A stretch of DNA of 64,000 bases from Branchiostoma lanceolatum (lineage: Eukaryota > Chordata > Leptocardii > Amphioxiformes > Branchiostomatidae): NCBI RefSeq assembly GCF_035083965.1, contig NC_089739.1, positions 11,458,001-11,522,000 on the forward strand. The letters run 5' to 3'. A model generated the notes under the pieces. It made no database searches, was not told where the DNA came from, and saw only the letters and a program-made list of their open reading frames with translations. Below are positions 22,166 to 34,901 of this stretch, piece by piece. How positions within the stretch are numbered: position 1 is the stretch's first letter; every line of letters begins with the position of its first letter. A program made the position numbers and the translations under genes.

Positions 22166-25100
22166 CATCTGTTTCTTTCGCAGTCGAGCTTGCTGTAGTT
22201 AGAGCCTCGGTGCTGCCAATTCCCGTTATTTGAGATGATGTCTGTTCTTCTGTTGTAGGAAGCCTAGTGCTCAACACGCCTGTAGACGCTTTAGGTGCTG
22301 CAGTTGTCGGTGTCTCTGTTGTCATGTAAACTGTGCTCAATACAGCCGTGGTGCCCGGAACGCTCGGCGACGTTGTTGTAACAAAAGTCGACGACTCTGT
22401 TGTTTCTGTACTCGGAGCCGATATGGTGGTATCGGTTCTTCCGGCAGTTGACGCTGGTGGTGTAGTTTGGACTTTGGTAGTCGTTGTAGCAGTTGAGGTT
22501 GCAGCCACGGTAGTGGCTTTGTCCGTTGTACTAGCTGGTTGTTCAGTCGAAACTTTTATTGTAGGTACACGTACACCCTCAGTGGTGATCGTGTCCGTTG
22601 TACTATCTTGTTGCTCAGTTGAAACTTTCATTGTAGCTACAGCCTCAGTGGTGATCGTGTCCGTTGTACTATCTGGTTGTTCAGTTGAAACTTGTATTGT
22701 AGCTACAGCCTCAGTTGTGGCAATGACCGTTGTAATCTCTGGTTCTTCGGTTGTATGCCTTGTTGTAGTTTCATCCTCAATGGTGGTTAACTCCGTTGTA
22801 GTTGTAGAGCTTGCTGTAGTTACATCCTCAGTGGTCATGTCAGTTGTAACATCTGGCTCCTCAGTTGGTAAGCTTGTAGTTACATCCTCAGTGGTGGTAA
22901 AGGTCGTTGTAATATCTGGCTCCTCTGTGGTAAAGCTTGCTGTAGTTACAGCCTCAGTAGAGATCATTCCCGTTGTAATTTCTGGTGCTTCAGTTGAACC
23001 TATTACTGTAGCTACAGCCTCAGTGGTGGCAATGTCCGTTGTAGTCTTTGGTTCTTCCGTTGTATGCCTTGTTGTAGTTTCATCATCAGTGGTGGCAAAG
23101 ACAGTTGTAACCTTTGGCTCTTCAGTTGTAACTCTTGTTGTAGCTACATCCTCAGTAGTGTTCATGTCAGTTGTACCGTCTGGTTGGTCAGTTGAAACTA
23201 TTATCGTAGCTACAGCCTCAGTGCTGATCATGTCCGTTGTAATATCTGGTTCTTCAGTTATAGATCCTGATGTGGTGTCAGTCTTTTTAGTCATTCCATC
23301 GGTTGTAACATTTGGTACTGGAGTGGAGGATAATGTTATCACCTCTTCTTCTGATGTTGGAAATATTGACACTACGTCACTTGTGGTCTCCTGCTCAACT
23401 GGGAAAGTAGACATAGTATGGTACTTTGTAGTTGTTGCAGCACTTGTCGCCATTGTTGTCGCTTTATCCTGTGTCGATACCGCAGCAGTTGAAGTTTGTT
23501 CACCTGTCGTTGTTGACACTCCTATCGTGGTGTCAACCTGCATAGTTGTTACAGCGGTGGACATCGCTTCGGTGGTTGGAAGTTCTGTTGAAGCTGCAAC
23601 TGATGACACGGCTAGTGTGGTGTCATCCCTTGTCTCTTTAGTGCTGTGTTCCTCTGTTGTAGGAAAAATTGACACTACCTCTTTTGTAGTCTCCTGTTGA
23701 ACTGATAGAGTAGACTTTGTCGTTACAACGATGGGGGCTGCTTCTGTAGAGGGAGGCTGTGTAGTTGCTGCGGCAGTTTGTACTGTGGTGTCATCTTGTG
23801 CTTTTGCAGCTGTCGACACTGATTCAGTAGCCAGAGGCTGTGTAGTTGCTACAGCGGTTGGTACTGTGGTCTCATCCGGTTTTGTTGTTGCAACGGTGGA
23901 CGATGCTTCCGTAGAGAAATACTCTGTAGTCGCTGCAACAGTTGACATGTGTATTGTTGATTCCTGTTCCTCTTCTGTTGGAATAATAGACACTGCTGCA
24001 CTGGTTGTTGCCCTTATTGTAGTCTGCTGATTTGTCGTTAATGCGGTAGACATTGCCATTGTGGTTTCATTCGTCATTGTTGTTGCAGCAGCAGTTGTTA
24101 AGCTTGTACTTACACCCTTAGTGGTGGTAAAGATCGTTGTAACATCTGGCTCCTCTGTGGTAAAGCTTGCTGTAGTTACACCCTCAGTAGATATCATGCC
24201 CGTTGTAATTTCTGGTGCTATAGTTGAATCGGTTGTGGTAGCTACAGCCTCAGTGGTGGCAATGTCCGTTGTAATCTCTGGTTCCTCGGTTGTATGTCTT
24301 GCTGTAGTTTTGTCATCAGTGGTGGCAACGACCGTTGTAACATCTCTCTCGTCAGTTGTAGAGCGTGTTGTAGCTACAGCCTCAGTGCTGACCATGTCCG
24401 TTGTAATATCCGGTTTTTCAGTTGAAACTATTACTGTAGCTATGTTCTCAGTGGTGACAATGTCCGTTGTAACCTCTGATTCTGCGGTTGTAGCTCCTGA
24501 CTCTGTTGTTGGAATCATTGACACTGTTGCATTCGTTGTTGCAGTCGCTGACTCCTCTGTTGTTGGCACAACAACCGACACATGAATGGAGGTTTCATCT
24601 TGTGTCGCAGCGGACGCTGGCATGGTGGTTTGAATCTTTGTCGTCGCTGCAACAGTTGATTTCTCGGTTGTAATTTCATCTTGCGTCGTTGTTGAAGTTG
24701 TCGTCTTCGCTGTTGTCTTATCCCGTGTCATGGTGGCCTCGGCAGTCGTGGTAGGTCTATGTACTGTTTTATCAGTGGTCAAAGGTGTTGTAGTTTGATA
24801 CCGTGCTGTAGTGGTCGATGTATCAGTAGAACTTGGGTGCTCTGTTGCTGTAGCAGTAGTTGATGCTCCTGCTGTAGCTTGCTCATTGGTCTTTGTGTCA
24901 GACGTTGACACCACTGTGGTGGTCAGAAGCTGTGTTGTTTCTGAAGTTGATTCTCTTGCTGTAGTCTGCTGCACTGTCGTTGGTGCCGTTGACATCTTAG
25001 CTGTGGTTTCATTCGGCACCGTTGTTGTAGCAGCTGTAATCTCCGTCGTCGTCTGAAATTCTGCTGTGGGAATTATGGTCCCTGACGCATCCGTTGTATC

Positions 25101-26467
25101 TTGCTCCACCGTTGGGATAACTGACACCGCTCCATTTGTAGTCTCTTGCTCTAGTGTTGGAACAATAGATACCACCAGTGCTGTAGTCTCTTGCTCTACC
25201 GATGCTGTAGTATCCTGCTCTGCCGGCGATGTAGTATATTGCTCTACCGGTGCTGTAGTCTCTTGCTCTACCGGTGCTGTAGTCTCTTGCTCTACCGGTG
25301 CTGTAGTCTCTTGCTCTACCGGTGCTGTAGTCTCTTGCTCTACCGGTGCTGTAGTATCTTGCTCTACCGGTGCTGTAGTCTCTTGCTCTACCGATGCTGT
25401 AGTATCCTGCTCTACCGGCGATGTAGTCTCTTGCTCTACCGGTGATGTAGTCTCTTGCTCTACCGGTGCTGTAGTATCTTGCTCTACCGGTGCTGTAGTC
25501 TCTTGCTCTACCGATGCTGTAGTATCCTGCTCTACCGGCGATGTAGTCTCTTGCTCTACCGGTGATGTAGTATATTGCTCTACCGGTGATGTAGTATCAT
25601 GCTCTATCGGCGGTGTAGTCTCTTGCTCTACCGGCGATGTAGTATCTTGCTCTACCGGCGATGTAGTATCCTGCTCTACCGGTGCTGTAGTATCTTGCTC
25701 TACCGATATTGTAGTCTCTTGCTCTACCGGTGCTGTCGTCTCTTGCTCTACCGGTGTTGTAGTTTCTTGCTCTGTTGTTGGGATAACTGATACTGTCCCA
25801 TTGGTTGTCTCTTGCTCAGTTGTTGGAACAATAGATACTACAAATGCTGTAGTCTCTTTCTCCACTGTTGGAACAACTGACACCACTGGTGCTGTAGTCT
25901 CTTGTTCTATTTTTGGAACAGTCGACACAATCGGTGTTGTAGTCTCTTGCTCCACTGTTGGAACAATAGACACGACCGGTGCTGTAGTCTCCTGCTCCAC
26001 CGTTGGGACAACCGATACTACCTCATTTGTAGTTTCTTGTTTAGCTGTTTGAAGAATCGATACTGACGAATTTTCAACTTGTCCTCTTCTCCGAAAAATC
26101 AAAACCTCCTCTTTGTCTTTTGTTTGAAGTTTTGAAGTGACGTTTGATACCGTTTCGATGGTAGTAACGTCGGTAGTGTTTCTCTTTGCTTTCCTAGTTT
26201 TTGCCAGGTTTAGATGAAGGCCTTGAGCCTTTGAAATTTCACTGTTTTTCGTCGAATTAAGTTTGTTTTGTATTAATCGTTCTTCGGGTCGGATTCCCTC
26301 AGGAGGGTATGTGCTGTTTGTTAACCATTCGTGTTGACCGATGATCAAGTAGTTTTCATTTTGCTCCGATGGAATTGGTGTTGTTGTAAAGTCTTGTATG
26401 AGTCGTTCTAATGTAACGGCAGGTGACCTCAATATTCTGGATGACTCCTTTGAAATCGTCAATCGAT
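22166..26467 (-). CDS. Gene 3 exon 2: amino-terminal basic segment plus 4.3-kb mucin exon
   Basis: This exon has 4,302 bp (1,434 codons). Its acceptor TTTTCCAG precedes ATCGATTGACG, giving DRLTISKES after the split codon. Residues about 1-130 are not mucin-like. They hold RSPAVTLERLIQDF, YLIIGQHEWL, a basic stretch with RKAKRN, and RRRGQ, all outside repeat sequence. Then come VVSVVPTVEQETT repeats, an array of about 24 copies of the octapeptide VEQETTAP, and long Thr-rich blocks with TTEEPEITTDIATTEAVAT. The proposed donor is AGATG|GTACCA in phase 1. It is weak but conserved in the gene 2 paralogue. If it is not used, the protein ends a few codons later at TAA (DGTTG-stop). Confidence 0.8.
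25172..25770. repeat. 24-bp coding minisatellite (octapeptide VEQETTAP)
   Basis: About 24 direct copies of a 24-bp unit encode VEQ(E/D/Y)TT(A/S)(P/S). Variants alternate in a patterned way (TAP, TSP, TAS), hinting at higher-order units of several octamers. It is a likely length-polymorphic site. Confidence 0.9.
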
Positions 26468-29400
26468 CTGGAAAAGAATGGAAGCGATGCGTCATTTTCT
26501 ATTGAAAATCACAATTAAAATCACAAAGTAGAACAAAAGCATGTTCGGGATTTTGCTTGAAAAGAACTTGAAATGGATAGACAAAATTGTTGAAAGCGAC
26601 AAGCCGTTCATGCGCTTACAACACTAGCAAAAACTAGTACATATAGTAAAATATCAGATTAACATTATTCGATTCACAAATCAAAGTAGAAATGAATTTA
26701 TAATCTTTCGCGTCTCTTAATTTTTTGCTGCAAATTCCATAGCCTTAATCTAAACTAAGAAGATAACACACACACACACATGTCTAGTGATATATATGAT
26801 TATCTCCGGTGTAGTAAGAGTCTCGAGATCTCAACCAAACAGTATATTGATCCAATGGACAGGGGTCTCATGTTCTAACCTATATTGTTCCAATGTACAA
26901 GACTGTCTCAAGTTCTCAACCTATATCCCTCCAATTGAACGGACTATCCCATGCTCTGGACCTATTTTTATTCAATGGACAGGACTGTCCCAGTTTCTCA
27001 ACATACATTAATAAATGGGTAGGACGGTCTCAAGTTCCCATCCTATATCAATCGAATGGACAGGTCTGTCAAAGTTCTCATCCTATATTCAGCGAATAAC
27101 ATGAGTTCTCATCCTATTGTCTACGAATGGGCAGGACTGTTTCAAGTTAGCAACCTTATTGATCCAATCAACAGGACTGTCTCAAGTTAACAACCTATAT
27201 TGCATATTGATCCAATGGACAGCTAGTACTGTTCCAATTTTTCATAATATACTTTACATTGATCCATTAGACAGGACTGACCCAATCATTTTTATCTTTA
27301 TTATTTGTGTTATCATTATTTCTGTTTTTGTCATTATTCAACATTATTCTCTGTTTATTTACTAATGATGTATCTAGTAGTGGTTACTTAGTTTTATCAA
27401 TTATCCCTGTTTGCGATTGTATTTGCAATTGTTTAATTGTATGCGTCGCATACGTATTTGTTCTTCTACGTTTACTATGTTTTTATTTTGGACAGGGGTC
27501 TAGAGAAAGGACTGATCTGGTTCTGTCACCCTGTCCAGTTACATTTTGTAACGAAGCTTAAATGAATAAATTAACAAATTAAGTTGTCAATATTTGCAAT
27601 CGTACAATGATAACTAAGATGGAGAGGACTGTGTCAGTTTTGCAACATATATTACACATTAAGCCATGGGCATGGCTGTCTCAAATTCGAAATCTATGTT
27701 GTTCAAATGCCCAGAAATATCTCAAGATTTCAGTGTACAGGGCTGTCTCAAGTTTTCAACCTATACAGATCCAATGGAATGTCTCAAGTTCTCACATTCA
27801 CTCAATTGATAAGACTGTATCATGTTTCCAATAGGTAGAGCTTACATTGATTCATTTGACGGGACTGTCAAGTTTTCAACATAATTTATATTGTACATTG
27901 CCCCAATTGGACAAGACTGTCTCCAGTTTTCGACATGTATTGTAGATTTATTGGATGGACATGAGTGTCTCAAATTCTCAACAGATATTCTTCCAATGTA
28001 CAAAATCGTCTAAAGTTCTCAGTTGATGCAATGGACAGGGCTATCTCAAGTTCTCAATTCATATTGAGACAATAAACAAGACTGTCTCATGTTAGAAAAC
28101 TATATGGATCTAATGGACATGACTGTCTCAAGTTTTCAATATAAATTGGCCCAATGCACATGGCAATCTGCTGTTTCCAGCCTATGTTAATCAAATGGAC
28201 ATGGCTGTCTCAGGTCCTCAATGTAATATATAGATCCGATGTACAGGGCTGTCTTAAGTTTCCAGCCTTCGTTAACCCAATGGACAAAATTGTCTCAAGT
28301 TTTCAACCTATATTGAGCCAACTGACCTGACTGTCTCAAGTCTGCAACCTATAGCTATGGTGCTCCAATGGACAGGGTTGTCTCAAGTTCTCAATCTGTA
28401 TTGAGCCAACTGACCGGACTGCCCGCAATCTATATTGATCCAATCAACATGGCTGTCTCAAGTTCCTAACCTAAGTTGATCCAATGGGCAGGACTGTCTC
28501 AACCTCTGATCTCAACCCCAGGGATGCTGTCATTTTTGGGGTGTCTTTGTTACTCACTTTAAAATTCGTAAAGCGATAACTCAGTTCAGAATCATCAGTC
28601 ATAAATTGAATAAAGAAAAGGGCGGATATTATAATGTAGCCCCTGATAAAAGGTTTTGCCCATTTTGTCCAAAGCAAATGGAAGATTGATATGATGCTTT
28701 ACGCAATAAGTTATTCACATTTCTCAAAACGATTTTGCATCCTTTGGTTGAATTCTTACAGTCTGAAAGACAGGTAAATCGTTTGCTACAACCTTTTAAA
28801 ACTTTAAAGGCTAATCTGACCTAGTTATCGTGTCATACGTTTTCTCCTAGTCGGACTGCTCTATGTGTAAAATATCTCATCGTTTCTCGCCTGGAGCGAG
28901 TTGGTGTGGTTTTCCTTCTTAAAGGGAATGAGGCCAACGCTTGGGTGTTTCCTTGGCATTTTTAGACTTTGCTGTTAAATATTCTGATTTTCGCACACCT
29001 TTGTGACTCATTGCAGCCTTATAAAGGCCTTTCCATGGCGTTTTCGAGAGAAAACATAACAGAAATCTAAAGGAACACCTAACGTATAGAATGTTTACAA
29101 AAACGCCAATTTGCTGCTCCATTCATCTAGATAATGGTTCATGTTTCCAAACAAAGGTTCATTAAAGCATAAATATCTCTTCATACCTAAAATAGTACAT
29201 TAATCCTTTTCATTCTTTAATTACGCATTGAAGTTGGATCTTGCTTGTTTACACATCTTAGTTTGTTTGGGTACATCTGCGCCTATGTGTGATTGAATCA
29301 GTCTTGCGTAACCGTCTGACGCACAGACCATAGCCAAATAGACGTATGGGGTACATACCATATGGTACTCATGCTGAAAGGCATATGCTGACAGAACGAT

Positions 29401-29897
29401 TACCGAATCTGTACATATATTTTCTAAAAATGAAAGGGTCCGGCTTTTGTCTAAATTCTCTCTAAAAAAGCAGTTTGTTCCTTCTTAAGTAAACGCAAGT
29501 GATACCGTACCCTCCGGCTTTCCCTGTCCACCTCTTCTTTCCCTTTTATACAACATGTATAACATTCGACACATTATAACTAAAATTATAACTACGATGT
29601 ATTGTGTACTAGGCTATACATATGCTGAGAAAACGGTTGTCAAATGCCTCCATTCCACTAAACGGCGATTTTTGTAACCCTTGATTTCATAATTTGAATA
29701 TCACACGAAATGTAAAAGTACGACTGAAAAGACAACAAAACATGTATAACGTTATCGTTTTTTTGTAATCTTTTGAAATCCGTTGGGTGTTATTTCAAAT
29801 CTTAGGTCGGAGAGTGGTCACAGAAAGGTTGCCACCCTAGTAGAATAGTTGTCTAACGCTGTAAATCTAAGCAGGAAATAAAACAGAGAGTACATAC
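26468..29897 (-). other. Gene 3 intron 1 (3.4 kb)
   Basis: It separates the signal exon from the first mucin exon. From about 26.83 to 28.5 kb it is filled by a degenerate minisatellite related to the one in gene 2 intron 1. The remaining 28.5-29.9 kb aligns patchily with 43.4-44.5 kb (shared CTCGCC..GAGCGAGTTGGTGTGG and AATGAGGCCAAC). No exon is visible in it. Confidence 0.7.
26830..28505. repeat. Degenerate ~41-bp minisatellite in intron 1 of gene 3
   Basis: Many diverged copies of a unit with CCAATGGACAGGACTGTCTC, AAGTTCTCAACCTATATTGA and close variants follow each other. Spacing and sequence vary far more than in the homologous array at 42.2-43.35 kb. Short plus-strand open frames here come only from the repeat. 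Confidence 0.85.
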
Positions 29898-29994
29898 CTG
29901 TATCTGTTCTCACTTCCTCCGTCGAACACCATTGTGTGAAGAAAATCACTTGCAGGACGAAAATCCAAAACGCGAGTTCAGTAAGTCTGCACAT
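29898..29994 (-). CDS. Gene 3 exon 1: signal peptide
   Basis: The 97-bp coding part reads MCRLTELAFWIFVLQVIFFT then QWCSTEEVRTDTG, and ends at donor ATACAG|GTATGT in phase 1. It has a short basic start, a hydrophobic core (FWIFVLQVIFF) and a likely cleavage point near QWCS. I chose the ATG before TGC because an upstream ATG runs into TGA. In gene 2 the same upstream ATG stays in frame, and the difference is a 7-base duplication. The gene 2 paralogue at 44536-44632 supports both start and donor. Confidence 0.8.
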
Positions 29995-30260
29995 TTTCCA
30001 ACTTTCAACTGGTTGGCGAACGCATCATACTACAGCTATGGATGTGCGCAACGAGGAAACTTAAAAGACCAACGCCCAAACTTCGTCATTCTGTGTCAAA
30101 CTATGTAGAATAGGGTCAATACAGTATGAACAATTACAGTACAAGGGAACCTAAAGATACCCCAAGGCACCTTGGAGACTACATAACTGCCTTGGTGCTG
30201 ACGCATTTTCTATTGTGTTAGCTGTCACAATTTGCGGACCTGTCGGAGTGATTTATGAAT
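29995..30260 (-). promoter_or_regulatory. Gene 3 promoter/5' UTR region conserved with gene 2
   Basis: The bases immediately upstream of the signal exon match those upstream of the gene 2 signal exon (44633-44860). Shared blocks include GACACAGAATGA, CTATTCTACATAGT, and a palindrome CCAAGGCACCTTGG at 30162-30175, about 170 bp from the ATG. A TTTTAAG stretch near 30060 is TATA-like but is not kept in gene 2. The transcription start is not identifiable. Confidence 0.45.
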
Positions 30261-32025
30261 AGATACTTTTTCACCATTTGAAAACTTCCGTGTCTTTTTC
30301 CTCCTTTTTTTATATATGAATTTTAATCCACAAGAAATTTGTATGGCAAATATGTATCATCAACGTTGGGGGTTTAGGTGAAAGGATTCGGTATCTTATT
30401 AATGAATGCTCAACAAAGCAAAAACAACTAACATTGATGGATGGCCGTTTATAAGATAGCTCAGACAATTTCCCTTTCACAATATTAAAATGATTTCAAT
30501 GTTAAAAGAACTGTTTAAATTTTCAAAAGGGGTGCGTATCTCGTTACCTTTTCTTAGTCACTGATTTAGGAATATTCTAGTAACTAAATGAATTTCACAT
30601 TTCAGGTTTTAAAATTATTTCGAAGAAATTCAAATCATCACGGTCTCATATGATGGACTGTTAAAAGTTAGACCGGTTTGTATTTCTGATTTTGGAAGGA
30701 ACTTTAACAGTTGGGCCATGGACTTAGAAAGGGCACCTGTTACATAGTGTTACTTAGTTACAGATAGCCTTAGGTAAGACGGACACTGACAGGTTTGATC
30801 TATCATGCATAGAGAAAAACCGGTTCGAAAATTTCGCCCAGGGTATTGAAGTGTGAAATTATCACTTCTCAAAAGTTGCTCCGGAAAGCAAGCTGTATTT
30901 ACGCCTTCGTGAGTGTCAGATCGTTAAAGATGTCTGGGCGTTTTAAAGACGCTATGTAGACGCCGATTTCAGATGGCATAGATATAGATAAGCGAGAGAA
31001 AAATTCTTCACCATTGTCAGTGGGGTCAAGAGTAAAAGTCCTTGTAACATTTACCAGTTTTGTAACAATTGTCGTTTTGTTACCGTTGTATTTTGAAATG
31101 CGCTGCGCATGTTGTTTACATCAGTATCGCAGACCCTTATGCGCATCTGTTCTGCGCATGCAGGGTCACAATTTGACCCCGGTGAATGGGTATAAAAAAA
31201 CTGCCTGTGGCGCAACAAAAATACCTCAGACCTACGCGTAATGTTTACATTTTTTTTCATATCTACACGGTTTGTTCAGTACTAGATATTTTGTGCGAAA
31301 AGAAAAATGACAGCGAACGCTGTGGCTTTCGAATTGCGAAACATTAAAAATTGTGGTCAGTTTATTTGGTCTTTTTTTTACAGTTCACCAAGATCCAATT
31401 AGCTAATTCCTCGGTGTGATGCTCATTCTTGTCTTCTTTTAATTGAAAACAAAATCCGTTGAGTAATTTGAGAAGCAACTGGAATCCCCCGAGAATAACT
31501 GCGACCACACGCAAATCACTAGTTGTATACGTAGCTACCGAGGCATTTTGATTACATTTTGATACATATCGCATAGTATCACAAAACTAATTTCCATGAG
31601 ACACTGTGTGGGCGCTGCTACCAAATACAAAATGATAAGTGACATGATAACAATAAAATACCTACAGACAATATGGGTTAAGTACAAAATAACGACTTTG
31701 TAAAAATCGTCAAAGTCAATCAAATCCGAAATCCTGGTCTCGAAATATGAATCAACATTACTGACAAAGCGCACACAATAATAATGATACTGATCTTTAT
31801 TTGATATCCATGCCCAGAAAGGCCAAGTACAGAGTGTCATCAGATAACATAGAAAAGTGATAACTATAACATCAGTCATGAACTAAATAACGTTGAATTC
31901 AAAATACCATCATGAAAAAGGGGGCATTTATAGAAGACATCATGTAGTCGACAATTGTTGGACACTTAGATATCATTTTTAAAAACTGTTTGCAGCTACA
32001 AGAAACAACGTGAAATTTAACTCAC
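30261..32025. other. Intergenic or intron DNA between genes 2 and 3 (1.8 kb)
   Basis: No coding exon is recognised. Parts align with 44.9-46 kb upstream of gene 2 (for example AGCCTTAGGT..GACACTGACAGGTTTGATC, and a block with GTTTTGAAATGCGC). Minus-strand AATAAA motifs occur near 31796 and 31356 and could serve a gene 2 3' end. I find no A/B domain copies here. Confidence 0.6.
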
Positions 32026-32118
32026 CGACTGACGCCTCAGTGGTGGGTTCTGTACTGACAATTGACGCCTCAGAGGTGGATTCTGTAGTGACCGTTGACG
32101 CCTCTGTGATGGAAGGAA
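32026..32118 (-). CDS. Gene 2 exon 4: 31-codon TSEAS-type mini exon
   Basis: This 93-bp phase 1-1 exon has acceptor TTTTGCAG before TTCCTTCC and donor AGTCG|GTGAGT. It reads VPSITEASTVTTESTSEASI then VSTEPTTEASV, less than three copies of the 11-residue repeat that fills the 417-codon exon of gene 1. The intron bases after both donors match (GTGAGTTA..ACGTTGTTT), so the exons are paralogous and one has expanded or the other collapsed. Confidence 0.75.
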
Positions 32119-32415
32119 CTGCAAAACAGGGTTCAATACTACTAACCATATGTTTTAATTATCTGGGACGTCTTTACATAACCACAGCGACTGTACTTGT
32201 AAATGTAAATTGTGATGTTACTATAAAATATTGCCAAGTATGGAAATGTATTGTGTGGACATATTTAAGTATCTAGACTTAGGATAATCTTACAGCTTGC
32301 TAAAAGCCTCTACAACTACAAATGAATATGTTTGTGGTGATTGTCTGCCCTAACTTGTCTAAAATCATGAGTATTATGCTGCCCGCAAATGTAGTGCTTT
32401 TTGTATATATTTTAC

Positions 32416-34434
32416 CTTCAGTCGAGCTTGAGGTCTTTTGCGTTGGTGGACTAAGTTTAGAAGTAGTGGGAAATGCTGTGTCCATCACCGTTGTAGGTAG
32501 TACAAATGTAAACCCCGTTGTGATTTCTGTTGTATGGGGAGCTGTAGTGCTTGGTTTAATCAATGTTTGGAAGACGTTTGGCTGTGTTGTACTAGAATCA
32601 GATTTAGTCTTAATAGTAGTTTCTTTGGATGTTTTCTCATCAGTTGACAATGATGTTTGTGTACTAGTCTGCTGTGTTGACTGCCCTTGTGTGATGATGT
32701 GTATATAAGTAGAAGACGCTGTTGTCATTGTTGCAGTTTGTATAGGAACTATAGTTCTTGATTTTGACGACGTTTGTGAGGTGGTTGGTGTTTTACTACG
32801 GACAGATGTAATATGAGAAGTAGTTTCTGTTGATGTTTTCCCACTAGTTGATGTAAATGTACTCTTCTGTGTTGATGGGATGAGTACGCTGGTGGGTGTA
32901 AGAGAGCTTTGCGTGTTTTCAACCGTTAGAGTCGATGCAGATGTTGTTGTAGGGCTAGCTGTTGTGCCCAATGTCTCTAGTACTGTTTTATGAGTTGTGA
33001 ACTGAGGTGTTGTTATTTCGTCTGTTGTTGTAAACGGCATTGTTGCAGTGGGTGCCGTAGAGTCCCTTCCTGGAGGAGTGTTAGATGTGATTGTCGTTTT
33101 TGGTTCTGTTGTAATAGTTGTAACCTCACCAGTTGTTATCATACGTGTTGGTGTAGAGGCCCTTGTTGTAGGACTTGTAGGTAGCACTGTCGTTTCTGTT
33201 TGTTTAGTGTCAGTTGAAAATTCACCTGTTGCTGTTTCACTTATTGTCGTAAATGGCATTGTTGCAGTGAGTGTTGTTGAAGAGGCCCTTGTTGAGGAAC
33301 CATCGGTTGTGACACTCGTCGTAAATGGCATTGTTGCAGTGAATGTTGTTGTAGAGGCACTTGTTGTAAAACCATCGGTTGTGACTGTCGTCTCTGGCTT
33401 TGTTGTTACAGTTGTTGCCTGGCCAGTTGTTATTTCACTTGTTGTCGAGGGGAGTGCTGTAGTTTGTGCTAGTGCAGAAGCCCTTGTTGTGTAACCAGCT
33501 GTTGTGACTGTGGTTGCTGGCTTTGTTTTTTCCGTTGTTATCTGGTCAGTCGTTGTTTCACTTGTGGTCGAGGGGAGTGCTGTGGTGTATGCTATTGTAG
33601 AAGCCTTTGTTGTAGGACCAGCGGTTGTGCCTAGCGTCTCTAGTACTGTTCTATAAGTTGTGATTTGAGGTGTTGTTATCTCGTCTGTTATTGTTGTTGT
33701 AAATGGCATTGTTGCAGTTGGTGCTATTGTAGAGGCGCTTCGTGAATACGCAGTTGATGCGTCTGTCGTGGTTGGGTCTGTTGTTATTGTTGTAAACTCG
33801 CCAGTTGTTATCTGACGTGCTTGTGTAGAGGGCCTTGTAGTACCAGCGGTCGGTATGGTCGTCTCTTCTTCTTTAGCTTCAGTAGAGGACTGGCCTGTTG
33901 TCATTTGGCTTATTGTCGTAATTGGTGTTGTTGCAGTGGAGGCTGTGGTAGACGCTCTTGTTGTAGAACTAGTGGTTCTGACTGCCGTTTCAGGTTGTGT
34001 CGTTTCAGTTGTGAACGGGCCAGATGTTCTTGCGGTTGTTGTTGTAAATGGCATTGTCGCTGTAGGTAATATGGTAGAAGTCTTTGTTGTTGGAGCAAGG
34101 GTTGTGTCTACCGTCTCTAGTGCTGTTTTATATGTTGTAAACTGACCAGTTGTTATTTCGTCTGTTGTTGTGAATGGCATTGTTGCAGTAGACGGCGTGG
34201 TAGAAGCACTTGCTATGGGCCCAGTGGTCGTGACTGTTGTTTCTGGTTGTTCTGTTGTAGTTGTGAACTGGTCAGCTGTTGTTTTACCTGTTGATGTAGA
34301 GACCATTGTTGTAGGTAATGCTATTGTTGAGGTCCTCGTTGTAGGACTAGCAATTGTTACCATCGTCTCTGCATCTGTGGTTACAGCTATGGTCTGCTCT
34401 GTTGTCGTTGCCATCATAGTTGTCCTTTTGGTAG
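32416..34434 (-). CDS. Gene 2 exon 3: 2.0-kb Thr-rich mucin exon
   Basis: This exon has 2,019 bp (673 codons). Its acceptor GTTGTTACAG precedes CTACCAAAAGG (ATKRTTMM) and its donor is ACTGAAG|GTAAAAT, both phase 1. It starts like the gene 3 Thr-rich exon (TTMMATTTEQTIAVTTDAE) with blocks such as STATMPFTTTDEITT and QFTTYKTVLETLGTT. It ends like the gene 1 giant exon (TTGFTFVLPTTV, SSSTEG). It is therefore intermediate between the two relatives. No Cys in the repeat body. Confidence 0.8.
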
Positions 34435-34901
34435 CTGTAACAACAGAGGTTTATCCCTTAATAAAATGTTTAAAGGTTGTCCTCATTGAAAGATATCAAC
34501 TAAACCCTGCAGTTAAAGAGTAAGCTGCTGGGGGGGGGGGCAAATCTACACCACTTCTTCCTTACACCAAAAGCTATCTGCCATACACAAAAAAAAAAAT
34601 CAAAACCATAGCATGTACTGGACAAATGAAACAAAATTTTGAAGTTCTGCTGCAGCACCAAGGACAGCCGCCAGGGGCCTCAAAATGGACATAGCCACAA
34701 ACCAAATATCAATTCAGAGCTTCTGATGTTAATGGTCCAGAAAAACACAAACACACATAGAGACACAGACACGCCCAAAACAATGCCTCCATTTTCCACG
34801 GAGATAATCAGAATGAGCAAGTAGTAGGCATACAATAGAAAGAGAGGCTACACAGGGAGAAAAGTTAGCAAACTACTACTACGCCGGTTAATCCGTTGTA
34901 C
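34435..34901 (-). other. Gene 2 intron 2 (467 bp)
   Basis: It is homologous to gene 3 intron 2, with a G10 tract near 34530, an A-rich run, GTTCTGCTGCAG and CCTCCATTTTCC. No coding potential is seen. Confidence 0.6.

Larger units (their letters stand above)
1..29994 (-). other. Gene 3 locus: signal peptide + two giant mucin exons + at least 12 A/B domain units (3' end outside window)
   Basis: Gene model built by hand from splice sites. The order on the minus strand is signal exon (29898-29994), mucin exon (22166-26467), Thr-rich exon (14927-21475), then alternating A and B exons down to position 1, where a B exon is cut by the window edge. Every junction is phase 1. The visible part would encode about 5,900 residues: 32 + 1434 + 2183 + 12x92 + 11x104 + about 20. 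No transmembrane segment other than the signal peptide is visible. This is the only one of the three genes in the window that carries a repeated folded domain. The weakest join is the donor at 22166, which is non-consensus; the others have good GT/AG sites. Confidence 0.75.

Noticed and set aside
25172-25770. CRISPR-like regular repeat array
   Set aside because: The repeats are contiguous without unique spacers, lie within a coding frame, and the genome is eukaryotic.
26787-28505. Short open frames in the intron minisatellites here and at 42236-42807
   Set aside because: The open frames come from the 41-bp non-coding repeat, which does not keep a multiple of three and has no constant frame.
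31535-31879. Hydrophobic minus-strand frame (114 codons)
   Set aside because: It is AT-rich intergenic sequence without splice sites, repeat relatives or a recognisable family. Hydrophobicity follows from base composition.
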